64,000 nucleotides of DNA, taken from NCBI RefSeq assembly GCF_001056295.1, contig NZ_JVMD01000012.1:18807-82806 (forward strand), written 5' to 3'. This document shows, in pieces, positions 1 to 12,648 of this stretch. Both the position numbers and the translations under genes were made by a program. The notes below the pieces were generated by a model that was not told the origin of the DNA, searched no databases, and saw only the letters and a list, made by a program, of their open reading frames with translations. The stretch comes from Corynebacterium halotolerans (GTDB taxonomy: Bacteria > Actinomycetota > Actinomycetes > Mycobacteriales > Mycobacteriaceae). How positions within the stretch are numbered: position 1 is the stretch's first letter; each line of letters begins with the position of its first letter.

Positions 1-121
1 GCAGGTAGAGCAGCCCGACCGCGAGCATCCACGCCAGGAACCCGATGACGCTGATCGCCGCGGTGACCCGCATCGTGGTCCACGGGCTGATCCGCCGGAC
101 CAGAAGTTGCGTGTCGGCCAT
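1..121 (-). CDS. DUF3566 family membrane protein, N-terminal part (runs off the window)
   Basis: Only the first 40 codons are present; the gene continues past the left edge. The translation begins MADTQLLVRRISPWTTMRV and runs into a hydrophobic helix (residues about 18-40). The RRISPWTTMR motif followed by a membrane segment is typical of the DUF3566 transmembrane protein that follows gyrA in many Actinobacteria. The ATG lies 3 bp after the gyrA stop codon, so it is almost certainly co-transcribed with gyrA. Its function is unknown; the location suggests only an envelope protein expressed with gyrase. Confidence 0.8.
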   Translation of the reverse strand, partial: MADTQLLVRRISPWTTMRVTAAISVIGFLAWMLAVGLLYL

Positions 122-124
122 GGC

Positions 125-2725
<2,601 letters not shown>

Positions 2726-2885
2726 TCGTTTTACCTCCGGGTCTTCCCCGCGCTCGGGTGGCGCCGGTGGTGGCGGCGCGTTGCGGGTTCGAGAGTTTTA
2801 CTCCCCCAGCATACGCCCCGGGAATGCGTCGTCGGCGCCGTGCGGGCCGTTGCGGGGCCCGCTTTGCGACGTCGCGCCGTGGGAG

Positions 2886-2904
2886 CGGTATCAAAGTGAT
2901 ACCG
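2886..2904. promoter_or_regulatory. Perfect inverted repeat, candidate operator of the RHH gene
   Basis: The arms CGGTATCA and TGATACCG flank a 3-base spacer, about 30 bp upstream of the RHH-family start codon and within the gyrA-RHH divergent intergenic region. A -10-like TATTCT at 2923-2928 lies 6 bases before the ATG at 2935, so the transcript may be leaderless. The palindrome would then cover the -35 region. RHH antitoxins usually repress their own operon by binding such palindromes; that this one does so is inferred. Confidence 0.5.
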
Positions 2905-2934
2905 TTTTCGCCGTCGCGGCGTTATTCTGTCGGC

Positions 2935-3138
2935 ATGGCGATGACATTGAGGCTGAGCCCCGCGGAGGATCGGGCGCTGGCGTTGCTGGCGGGCACGAGG
3001 GGCACATCGAAGCAGGAGGCGGCGCGGCGGGCGATCGTGGAGGCGGCCGCCCGCTCGGTGCGGGATGCCGAGGTGCGGATCCTCGCCGCGGAGACCGTCG
3101 AATCGCACGCCGCCGTGCTGCGGCGCCTGGCGAAATGA
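2935..3138 (+). CDS. Ribbon-helix-helix (CopG/MetJ-type) antitoxin-like protein
   Basis: This small protein of 67 residues starts MAMTLRLSPAEDRAL, the beta-strand plus helix signature of RHH DNA-binding antitoxins. It continues with the loop GTSKQEAARRAIVEAA, where the second helix of the fold sits. Proteins of this type in Actinobacteria often pair with Doc/Fic toxins, and the next gene resembles a Doc remnant. The start was chosen because MAMTLRL matches family starts and lies just downstream of a -10-like element. A candidate operator palindrome precedes it. The assignment rests on sequence feel and context, not on a database match. Confidence 0.65.
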   Translation: MAMTLRLSPAEDRALALLAGTRGTSKQEAARRAIVEAAARSVRDAEVRILAAETVESHAAVLRRLAK

Positions 3139-3241
3139 ACGCGGGGGTGGGCGAAACAAGGAAAGTCATCGGCGGTGCGGGGTTCCGGCCCGACCATGAG
3201 CCGATAAGCGCGGACCGTGCCGCGATGTCCGGTGGTGCCGC

Positions 3242-3682
3242 ATGCGCGGGTTGACCGCCGAGGACCTCGTGTCCGTCATCGACGTTCTGGTGGAACTGCT
3301 CCCCGAATTCGCGGACGTGCGCATCGTGCGCCCGTGGGCGTTGCCTGCCGCGGCCGCCGCGGCGGAGGGGGTGATCGCCGGCGTCGACGTCCATGATCCC
3401 GGGGCGAACGGCGTGAATGCGGGCGCGCGCAGCGATGCAGCCGGGGCGATTGCCCTTAACGCTGCGACCAGCATGAATGGCGGCGCCTCCGACGAGGAGC
3501 GCATGCGGGCGCTGGCCGAAACCATCCGGCGGCTCAAGCCCCTCGACCGGGGCAATGTGGCGTTCGCGGTGACGGCGGTGCTGGTCCACGGCCGGCTCCT
3601 GGGCGAGGCCATGTCCCTCGAGCGGGCCGCAGCCATCGCCGGTGCACGCATGCCCGGCCCACCTGCGTCACCGCCGCACTGA
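3242..3682 (+). CDS. Degenerate Doc/Fic-like protein, probable partner of the RHH antitoxin
   Basis: The 146-residue protein begins MRGLTAEDLVSVIDVLVE, like the first helix of death-on-curing (Doc) toxins, which AMPylate or phosphorylate targets such as EF-Tu. Near residues 95-125 it has LAETIRRLKPLDRGNVAFAV, which lines up with the Doc/Fic motif region (family form about HPFxDGNKR). The catalytic His position is Lys, and the NKR of the motif reads NVA. The middle (residues 40-85) is Ala/Gly-rich and unlike Doc. If the alignment is right, this is a catalytically dead or decaying toxin. About 100 bp separate it from the antitoxin gene instead of the usual overlap. It could also be an unrelated small protein. 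Confidence 0.4.
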   Translation: MRGLTAEDLVSVIDVLVELLPEFADVRIVRPWALPAAAAAAEGVIAGVDVHDPGANGVNAGARSDAAGAIALNAATSMNGGASDEERMRALAETIRRLKPLDRGNVAFAVTAVLVHGRLLGEAMSLERAAAIAGARMPGPPASPPH

Positions 3683-3687
3683 GCCCG

Positions 3688-4551
3688 TCACCGGGGCGGG
3701 CGAGCTCCCCCGACGGAGAGCTCTTCGAGCCACAGCTCGAATCGATCGGCCACCGCCTCCGGCTCGCGCGCCCAGCGGTTGTGGCCCAGGCGGCGGTCGA
3801 TGAACTCGAAACGAGCGGCGGCGGGCAGGCGCGAGGCCAGATCCATCGCCGAATCCGGCGTGCAATCGCGGTCGCCGTCGCACGTCAGCATGAGCACGGG
3901 CGTGGTGACCTTCAACATCTCCCGCGAGTAATCGATGTCCGCCTGCGTGGGGCGCAGCCGCCCGTTGCGCGCGAACATCGCCCACTCCCGGACGTGGCGG
4001 CCCGACTGGCGCCCGTACCGGGCGAGGTCCCACGGGCCCGCCGGCCAGTAGCCCAGAATCGTGGAGACGGTCCACATCACCGGCCCGCCCCAGCACAGCC
4101 GCGTGTACTCGCGGCCGGTGAACCGGATGTAGTGCGGGGTGCCGGAACCGATGGTGATCATGCCGTCGACGTCGGCTTCCGGGCGCGCGAGGTACAGCGA
4201 ACCGATCTGACCGCCCATCGAATGGCACATCAGATACAGGGGCAGTCGCTCCCCCGGTTCCTGGAATTCCTTCCGGGCCGCGGCGACGGCCGCCGGGTAA
4301 TCCACCGACGCGATCTCGTGGTAACCCCACTGGTGCCCGCGGGTGGCGCGGGCGGTCTGGCCGCCCTGGCCGTGGAGCTCCGAGACCAGCACGGCGAAAC
4401 CGCGGTCGCGGAGCTCCTGGGCCATCGGCCAGTAGTACCGGGCGCCCATGCCGAACCCGGGGAAGAACACGACGATCGCCCGAGGCTTGCCCTTCGGGCG
4501 GTGGATCTGCATGGGCGTGACGGAACCGTCGAGGAGGACGCGCTCGATCAT
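3688..4551 (-). CDS. Alpha/beta hydrolase, monoacylglycerol lipase-like
   Basis: This is a cytoplasmic alpha/beta-hydrolase of 287 residues. The oxyanion region is VVFFPGFGMGARYYWPMA and the nucleophile elbow is CHSMGG, giving the GxSxG-like Ser. The acid is probably the Asp in LTCDGDRDCTPDS and the base His is in RRLGHNRW near the C-terminus. It resembles serine-aminopeptidase/monoglyceride-lipase (Hydrolase_4) proteins; the substrate is unknown. The start MIERVLL was chosen because GAGGAG lies 6 bases upstream, although the reading frame stays open further upstream. It is divergent from the secreted lipase gene and convergent with the Doc-like gene (6-bp gap). Confidence 0.8.
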   Translation of the reverse strand: MIERVLLDGSVTPMQIHRPKGKPRAIVVFFPGFGMGARYYWPMAQELRDRGFAVLVSELHGQGGQTARATRGHQWGYHEIASVDYPAAVAAARKEFQEPGERLPLYLMCHSMGGQIGSLYLARPEADVDGMITIGSGTPHYIRFTGREYTRLCWGGPVMWTVSTILGYWPAGPWDLARYGRQSGRHVREWAMFARNGRLRPTQADIDYSREMLKVTTPVLMLTCDGDRDCTPDSAMDLASRLPAAARFEFIDRRLGHNRWAREPEAVADRFELWLEELSVGGARPPR

Positions 4552-4915
4552 CTCGGGCTCCTCGCGCGTGCGGGCGACGGGCTCGACGCGCTCATGTCCG
4601 GCGCCGGGGCCCGCAACGAAGTCGCCGGGCATCTCGGCGGCATGATTCGCGCGGCCGCCGCGCGCGTTTACCGCGTCACCGCCGGTGCCGCCCCTGCGGG
4701 GAACGGCACCGGGATTCGCCTGCTCATCGTGTTGGTTCACGGGCGATACGATATCCCCGGAATCGTCGGGGGGAAAACCGGGGAGAGCGCCGAACGCCGT
4801 TGCGCAGTGCACCCCCGCACCCCCGCGGCCCGCGTCCGCCGCAAATTCACAGGCAGGACACGGTTTTCCGCCGAAACGTCCGCGTTTCCCTTTGCGTTCG
4901 CCAATAATACGACCC
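4552..4915. promoter_or_regulatory. Divergent promoter region between two hydrolase genes
   Basis: This 364-bp stretch holds no gene I can support. AT-rich AATAATAC at 4903-4910 lies just 6 bases before the secreted lipase ATG, so a -10 element and a nearly leaderless transcript are likely there. Open frames cross the region on both strands but have no ribosome site or recognisable product. Confidence 0.4.
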
Positions 4916-6457
4916 ATGGCATTCCGCACCCGCATTCGGCGCCGCGCCGCCGCAGCAGCCCTCGTCAGCACCTTCATGATCGGCGGCGTGCTCGCCCCGG
5001 CCTCCGCCGCCCCGCTTCTCCCGCGCCTGCCGGCGGGCGTCCCCGGTCTCCCCGGCAACCCGGCCGCCATTCCCGGTCTTCCTGGCGGGCCGGAGGCTTC
5101 GCCCGGAAGTCCCGATGCCCCCGACGATCCTGCCGGGGACGCCTCGACCTCCGATGGTCCGGCCAACGGACTCCCGGGCTCCGCCGGAGGCTCGGCCGCG
5201 GCCTCCCCCGGCTCCTCCGACGACTCCCCCGCCATCGACGATTCCTTCTATGACACGTCCACCGTCACCCCGGGCGCCCCCGGCTCCATCCTGCGCACGG
5301 CGACCGCCCCCACCGCGCCGATGCCGCCGGAGCTGGACTATCCCCTGCCGTCGTCGGTGACGAAGGTCCTGTATTCCACCACCGACATGCACGGCAAGGC
5401 GGTTCCGGTCAGCGGCTACATGGTCGAGCCCTCCGTCCCCTGGACCGGGGCGGGAGAGCGCCCGACGGTCGTCATCGGCCGCGGCACCGTCGGCCAGGGC
5501 GATCAGTGCGCGCCGTCGCGGAATTGGCCGCTGGAAAATCAGGCCGATCCGTTTTCGTCGAAGCGCCTGGTCAATCTCGAGGGCCTCTACGACTGGGTCT
5601 TCGCCGGCGCCGGGGTCCGCGTGTTCGTCACCGACTACATCGGCATGGGCACGCCCGGCATGCACACGTACATGAACCGGGCGGAGCAGGCGCACGCGAT
5701 GCTCGACGGCGCCCGCGCGGCGCGGAACCTCTCCGGCGGCAACGGCAAGGTCGCCTTCTACGGCCACTCCCAGGGCGGCGGCGCGTCGGCCGCCGCCGTG
5801 GAGGAGGCCGCCTCCTATGCCCCCGACGTCCCCGTCGCCGCGGCGTACGCGTCGGCGCCCCCGGCCGACCTCGACGCCGTCCAGCGCAACATCGACGGCT
5901 CCGACCTGGTCGGCGCGATCGGCTTCACCATCAACGGCCTCGCGGCGCGCTATCCCGAAGTTGGCCCGCTGATGAAGCGCCACATGAACGAGCAGGGCCA
6001 GGCCACGCTCGATGCGCTGTCCTCGATGTGCACCAACGAGATCACCTCGGCCTACGGCTACCAGCGCACCAACGAGTGGACCGTCGGCGGCCGCAGCCTC
6101 GACGAGATCCTCGGCGAGATTCCCGAGGGCCGCGCGGCGATGGAGGACCAGCGCATCGGCCGCGGCAAGCCGTCGGCACCGACGATGATCGTCTCCGGCC
6201 GCCACGACGAGAACGTCGAGTACCGCCAGGCCCGCGATCTGTCCGAGACGTGGTGCGCCAACGGCGGCGAGGTCTTCTACCTCGACGACGCCCTGCCGAA
6301 GATCGGCTCGTACAACCACTTCGCGCAGGCGGTCAGCGGCGCCCCGTTCGGCATCGGCTTCATCCTGGCGATGTTCAACGGCGCCCCGACGGCCGGCGCC
6401 TGCTCGGGCGCGGTGATCCCGGGCGGATCCGGCGAAATCCCGGTCCCCGCTTCCTGA
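4916..6457 (+). CDS. Secreted lipase of the LIP (PF03583) family
   Basis: The 513-residue protein starts with a signal peptide (FRTRIRRRAAAAALVSTFMI, then an Ala-rich stretch and ASA cleavage around residue 31), so it should be exported. A Pro/Gly/Ser/Asp-rich linker fills about residues 35-110. The lipase domain follows, with the nucleophile at Ser285 in YGHSQGGG, a probable acid in SGRHDENV and a base His in SYNHFAQA. This triad layout is that of triacylglycerol lipases related to Candida antarctica lipase A, and lipid-requiring corynebacteria carry such secreted lipases. It is followed by a long hairpin and the convergent gyrB gene. The AT-rich -10-like element directly upstream supports the chosen ATG. 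Confidence 0.88.
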   Translation: MAFRTRIRRRAAAAALVSTFMIGGVLAPASAAPLLPRLPAGVPGLPGNPAAIPGLPGGPEASPGSPDAPDDPAGDASTSDGPANGLPGSAGGSAAASPGSSDDSPAIDDSFYDTSTVTPGAPGSILRTATAPTAPMPPELDYPLPSSVTKVLYSTTDMHGKAVPVSGYMVEPSVPWTGAGERPTVVIGRGTVGQGDQCAPSRNWPLENQADPFSSKRLVNLEGLYDWVFAGAGVRVFVTDYIGMGTPGMHTYMNRAEQAHAMLDGARAARNLSGGNGKVAFYGHSQGGGASAAAVEEAASYAPDVPVAAAYASAPPADLDAVQRNIDGSDLVGAIGFTINGLAARYPEVGPLMKRHMNEQGQATLDALSSMCTNEITSAYGYQRTNEWTVGGRSLDEILGEIPEGRAAMEDQRIGRGKPSAPTMIVSGRHDENVEYRQARDLSETWCANGGEVFYLDDALPKIGSYNHFAQAVSGAPFGIGFILAMFNGAPTAGACSGAVIPGGSGEIPVPAS

Positions 6458-6532
6458 CCGGGCCCGCGCCGCGGCGGTCCGGCGTCTTCGCTCGACGACG
6501 GCCCACCACGCCGTCCGTGGGTGGATGCTAAT

Positions 6533-6583
6533 GATGGGGTGTCGGCGACAATCTCATGTCGAGACTGTTGCCGACACCCCATC
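6533..6583. terminator. Long imperfect hairpin between convergent lipase and gyrB genes
   Basis: Arms of 23 bases at 6533-6555 and 6561-6583 pair with only two non-Watson-Crick positions around a 5-base loop. There is no T-tract on either side. The site lies between two converging genes, so a bidirectional transcription stop is the simplest reading. A copy of the 11-mer CGTCGTAAAGC follows at 6586. Confidence 0.6.
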
Positions 6584-6644
6584 GTCGTCGTAAAGCAGCA
6601 GGTCGATGCCGGTCCAACGTCCGGCCCGCCGACCCGCGCACTCG

Positions 6645-8732
<2,088 letters not shown>

Positions 8733-8936
8733 TTACCCCGTAGTCCCCCACATGACACGCATCAGGTCACGTCAGAAAGCCTTTGAGCGCCGATTTTCGG
8801 GAAATCGGGTCGGTGTGATCCGCGCTTTCGCCGCCAAAACACACCGCACGCGACCCGCCGCCCCATTCTGCGACACGCAGTTCACCGAAAGCCTCGGCCT
8901 CGACCGCGGGATCCGCCCGGAACACGGCTCCACTGC

Positions 8937-9575
8937 TCAGCCGTAGGTGTCGCGCGGCCCCCGGCCCTTGACCCGCAGCCGCCCCTTGGACCAGCTCGGC
9001 CCGGATGGTCCCTTGATGTGCAGCTTTTCGACGATGCCGTCCCCGACTTCCTCCGCGATCGTCGCCAGGATCTTGGATTGCGCGAGGCGCAGCTGCGTCG
9101 CCCACGTGCTCGACGCACATTGGACGACCAGCGTGTTCTCCTTGAACTCCACGACTTCCGCGTGGTCGGCGATGACCTCGCCGACGATTTCCGGCCACTT
9201 CGACATGATGATGCCGTTGGCGATGTTGCGCTGCCACCCGCGCTCATTGGCCTGTCCGGCCAGGACCGCGCCGAAGGTCAGGGGGCTTCGATCGCGGCGC
9301 CGGCGGATGCGGATGCCGTCGCGGTAGAGCAGGCGTTGCGGCACGCGCGTGCCGGCGCGATCGCGCACGACGGGCGCGGTGTCCCCGCCGTCTCCGGCGA
9401 TCCGGCCTTCCTCATCCCGCTTCACCACCCGCGGTCCGGCCTCCAGCGTGAACCCGGAATTCTTCCGGGGTGGCCGCTGGAGCGAGGGCGGGTGTTTGCC
9501 GCCGGTGTTCGCCGTCGACCGCATCCGCTCGAACACCTCGCCGACCAGGTCGGGGGCTTCGTCGTCGGCCATCAC
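8937..9575 (-). CDS. dciA: DUF721 / DciA-type replicative helicase-operating protein
   Basis: The 212-residue protein has an unconserved basic N-terminal half. A DUF721 domain follows (about residues 105-205) with [20 protein letters not shown] and the [13 protein letters not shown] core. DciA family proteins help load or operate the DnaB helicase in bacteria lacking DnaC/DnaI; family membership is clear, while the specific function here is inferred from that work. The ATG overlaps the recF stop by 4 bp, so the two are translationally coupled. The order recF-dciA-gyrB is standard in Actinobacteria. Confidence 0.9.
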   Translation of the reverse strand: MMADDEAPDLVGEVFERMRSTANTGGKHPPSLQRPPRKNSGFTLEAGPRVVKRDEEGRIAGDGGDTAPVVRDRAGTRVPQRLLYRDGIRIRRRRDRSPLTFGAVLAGQANERGWQRNIANGIIMSKWPEIVGEVIADHAEVVEFKENTLVVQCASSTWATQLRLAQSKILATIAEEVGDGIVEKLHIKGPSGPSWSKGRLRVKGRGPRDTYG

Positions 9576-10807
9576 CGGTCACCTTCGGGTGCGGTTCCGT
9601 CGCCAGTGGCTGCGGTATCGGGGGCTACGGCGACGTCGGCGTCGAGCACCGAGATCCGTCCCGCTTCGGTGTCTTCGACGGTCACGACGTGGGTGGTCAC
9701 GCGCGGGGCGTCGGCAAGCCCCTCGGGCAGTTCTTCGCCGACGGCGGAGGTGATGAGCACTTGCTCGGCCTCCTTCGCGATGCCGACCAGCGCTTCACGC
9801 CGGTGCCGGTCGAGTTCCGCGAAGACGTCGTCGAGGACGAGGATCGGGTCCGGGCCCTCCTCGCGAAGCATGAGGTACGCCGCCAGCCGCAGCGACAGCG
9901 CGAACGACCAGGTCTCGCCGTGGCTGGCGAAGCCCTTCGCCGCGGCGTCGCCGAGATTGAGCTGCAGATCATCGCGATGCGGCCCGACCAGGCTGATGCC
10001 GCGCTCGATTTCGCGGTTGCGGCGGGCACCGAGCTCGGTGAGCAGAAGCGCCTCGATGATCTCGGGGTCATCGGGGAGGTCGTCGGCGGGCAGCTTCGTG
10101 CGGTATTCCACGTGGGCCGGCCGCGACGACGGCGCGAGGGTGGCGTAGGCCTCCACGACGCGGGGCGCGAGATCGCGGACCAGCGCGATGCGCGCCGCCG
10201 TGATGATCGCGCCGACGTGCGCCAACTGCGCATCCCACGTATCGAGCGTGGCCAGCGCCGCCTGGCCCTCGGCGGAGGAATAGCCGCGGCGCAGCGAACC
10301 GCCGGCCGTCTTGAGCAGCGCGTTGCGCTGGCGCAGGATCCGCTCGTACTCCAACCTGGCCCCGGCCATGCGCGGCCTGCGCACGGCGAGCAGATCATCG
10401 AGGTAGCGGCGCCGCTGGGCGGGTTCGCCCTTGACCAGCTCCAGGTCCTCCGGCGCGAAGAACACCGAGCGCACGGTGCCCAGCAGCTCGCGCGGGCTGC
10501 GCAGCCGCGTCCGGTTGAGCTGCGCTTGATTCGCGCGATGCGGGTTGATCAGCAGGTGCGCGGTGAGTTCCCGTCCGTCGTTGACCGCGGTGGCGGACAC
10601 CCGCGCCGAGTCGGCTCCCGACCTGACCAGCGGCGCATCCGTGGACACCCGATGCGACGACAGCGTGGACAGGTACCCGACGGCCTCGACGATGTTCGTC
10701 TTGCCGTAGCCGTTGCGCCCCGTGAACACGGTGATGCCCGGCTCGAGCTCCAGGCTGAGATCGGGCCACGACCGGAAGTCGCGCAAACTCAGCGAACGCA
10801 GATACAT
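9572..10807 (-). CDS. recF: DNA replication and repair protein RecF
   Basis: RecF is an SMC-like ATPase that helps RecOR load RecA at gaps and stalled forks. The N-terminus [17 protein letters not shown] leads to the Walker A motif GRNGYGKTN (about residues 30-38). The signature [10 protein letters not shown] and the Walker B region [12 protein letters not shown] lie in the C-terminal half. The length of 411 residues fits actinobacterial RecF. It lies 52 bp downstream of dnaN and overlaps dciA by 4 bp. Confidence 0.96.
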   Translation of the reverse strand: MYLRSLSLRDFRSWPDLSLELEPGITVFTGRNGYGKTNIVEAVGYLSTLSSHRVSTDAPLVRSGADSARVSATAVNDGRELTAHLLINPHRANQAQLNRTRLRSPRELLGTVRSVFFAPEDLELVKGEPAQRRRYLDDLLAVRRPRMAGARLEYERILRQRNALLKTAGGSLRRGYSSAEGQAALATLDTWDAQLAHVGAIITAARIALVRDLAPRVVEAYATLAPSSRPAHVEYRTKLPADDLPDDPEIIEALLLTELGARRNREIERGISLVGPHRDDLQLNLGDAAAKGFASHGETWSFALSLRLAAYLMLREEGPDPILVLDDVFAELDRHRREALVGIAKEAEQVLITSAVGEELPEGLADAPRVTTHVVTVEDTEAGRISVLDADVAVAPDTAATGDGTAPEGDR

Positions 10808-10859
10808 GTCGGCACCGCGGGGACGTCGCCCCGCTTTCCTTCCGCCCCGGAGTCGCCGG

Positions 10860-12050
10860 TCAGCCCGGAAGGCGGACGGGCATCAGCAGATACGTGAATT
10901 CCGTCTCCGGGTTCGGGAACATGCCGTCTTCGCCGGCCTCGGGCAGCTCATCCGGTTCCGGGATGAGCACCGCCGGACGCGACGGCTGCGTGAAGCCCAT
11001 GACCACGCGGTCGGTGTGGATCGCGGACAGGCCATCCGAGAGGTACCCCGGATTGAACGCGATGAGCAGCGGCTCGCCGACGAAGGCGCACTCCAGGACT
11101 TCCTCGGCGCGGCCGGCTTCGTCGCCGTGGGCGGAGAGGACGACCTGGCCCTCGGAGAAATCCATGCGGATCTGGGCGCCGCGATCGGCGACCAGGGACA
11201 CGCGGCGGATGGCCTCGCGCAGGGGATCGATGCGCACCGAGGCCAGCGACGAGTGCTGCTTCGGAAGCAGCGGGCGGAACTTCGGGAATTCCGCGTCGAG
11301 CAGGCGGGTGGTCGTGCGGCGCGGGTCCGCGAGAATGCCCAGCAGACCGTCGGCGCCGACCGCGCGGCCGTCGGAACCGTCGCCGAAGGCCAGGGTCACC
11401 GGCTCGCTCGAACCGGAATCCAGCGAACGGGCGGTGTCGGCCAGGGTCTTGGCCGGGATGAGCAGCTCCGCGTCGCCTTCCGGGATCTGGTTCCACTTGA
11501 ACGTGCGCACCGCCAGCCGGAAGCGGTCCGTGGCGGCCAACGTGACCGTGTCGCCCTCGGTTTCCATGCGGATGCCGGTGAGCATGGGCAGGGTTTCGTC
11601 GCGGCCGGCGGCCACGGCGACCTGGCCGATCGCCTCGGTGAACAGTTGCGGGTCGATGGTGCCGGTGGCGGCGGGCACCGACGGCAGCGCCGGGTAGTCC
11701 TCGAGCGTCATCGCCGGCAGCTCGAAACGGGACTTGCCGCAGGTGACCAGGACCTTCGTGCCGTCGTAGTGCATGTCGATCGGCTTGTTCGGCAGCTTCG
11801 AGACGATGTCCGAGACGAGCTTGCCGTTGACCGCGAAACGACCGGTTTCGGAGATTTCCGCGGCGATGCGGATCTGCGTCGAAACCTCGTAGTCGTAACC
11901 GGCGATCTCCAGGCCGTCGTCGCCGGCCGTGAAAACCATGCCGCGGAGGATCGGCTGCGTCGGGCGCGTCGGCAGATTACGTGCAACCCACCCCACCGCA
12001 TCAGCGAGATCGTCCTTGGCGGCGCGGAGACGCACGTCCGTCTGCTCCAT
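10860..12050 (-). CDS. dnaN: DNA polymerase III subunit beta (sliding clamp)
   Basis: This is the ring-shaped processivity clamp of the replicase. The start [19 protein letters not shown] was chosen because GGAGG lies 5 bases upstream and the 396-residue product has family length. The frame is open further upstream, but that extension lies in the origin and is not clamp-like. Typical clamp segments include [13 protein letters not shown] near the N-terminus, [12 protein letters not shown] in the middle, and the C-terminal [10 protein letters not shown]. It precedes recF and lies downstream of the origin region that separates it from dnaA. Confidence 0.97.
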   Translation of the reverse strand: MEQTDVRLRAAKDDLADAVGWVARNLPTRPTQPILRGMVFTAGDDGLEIAGYDYEVSTQIRIAAEISETGRFAVNGKLVSDIVSKLPNKPIDMHYDGTKVLVTCGKSRFELPAMTLEDYPALPSVPAATGTIDPQLFTEAIGQVAVAAGRDETLPMLTGIRMETEGDTVTLAATDRFRLAVRTFKWNQIPEGDAELLIPAKTLADTARSLDSGSSEPVTLAFGDGSDGRAVGADGLLGILADPRRTTTRLLDAEFPKFRPLLPKQHSSLASVRIDPLREAIRRVSLVADRGAQIRMDFSEGQVVLSAHGDEAGRAEEVLECAFVGEPLLIAFNPGYLSDGLSAIHTDRVVMGFTQPSRPAVLIPEPDELPEAGEDGMFPNPETEFTYLLMPVRLPG

Positions 12051-12339
12051 CGTCCCTCCATGAGTTCCACGGTTTTGTCGTCCCTCCGCGATCGCGGACG
12101 GACCGGCCGTCGCCGACCGTTCTTCGAAACACAACCTTAACCCAGTTTCGCCGCCGTGATGTCGGCGGTCGATGAGTTCTTGTCGTTCGGCGGCTCGGTC
12201 GCCGCGGTTTGTCGACACTCCCCTTTTTCTCGGACGGTGATTGAGATGAAGGGTCGGGGGAAGCAGTAGGGGCTGTGAATCCTGTGGGCCGGGCGTCGGA
12301 TCGCTGGTCGCCGCGGGGATCCGCGTGTTGAGGGAAAGT

Positions 12340-12510
12340 TGATGAATCTGTGGAGGGATGGACCAATCTGTGGATGAATTCCCGGCAATCGAATCTTTCC
12401 ACAGTCGGACACTGTTCATCCACAGGTCTGTGAACGAAAAACGGCTGGTTAACCACAAGATCGGTGTGACCGGGGTCTCCTAATTACACAGATGTAATTA
12501 CGTGTCCGGC
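12340..12510. other. oriC: Origin of replication region (oriC) between dnaN and dnaA
   Basis: The dnaA-dnaN intergenic region (12051-12648, no gene) has a cluster of DnaA-box-like 9-mers. Close matches to TTATCCACA are TCATCCACA on the minus strand at 12369-12377 and on the plus strand at 12416-12424, and TTAACCACA at 12449-12457. Weaker ones lie at 12349-12357 and 12395-12403. An AT-rich inverted repeat, TAATTAC/GTAATTA at 12481-12500, follows and could be a duplex-unwinding or regulator site. No perfect consensus box was found here. Placement follows the actinobacterial rule that oriC lies between dnaA and dnaN. Confidence 0.8.
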
Positions 12511-12648
12511 CCGTGATTTCGCGGCCGATTCGTCGTCAGGCGAAAAAGCCGCGAACGTCCCGCACATGCCGCGCGACGGTCCCCCGCCGTCCCGTGCCGG
12601 TGCGGCCGCCGGCGACGTGGACGGCCCAGGGCCGATGCCCGGCGACGA

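Noticed and set aside
3135..3254. 39-codon frame overlapping the RHH stop codon (ATGA)
   Set aside because: The overlap is suggestive of a toxin start, but the peptide shows no Doc features and is in a different frame from the Doc-like gene.
10860..12458. DnaN start far upstream, giving 532 residues
   Set aside because: The extension lies in the origin DNA, has no clamp features, and the ATG at 12050 has a good ribosome site.
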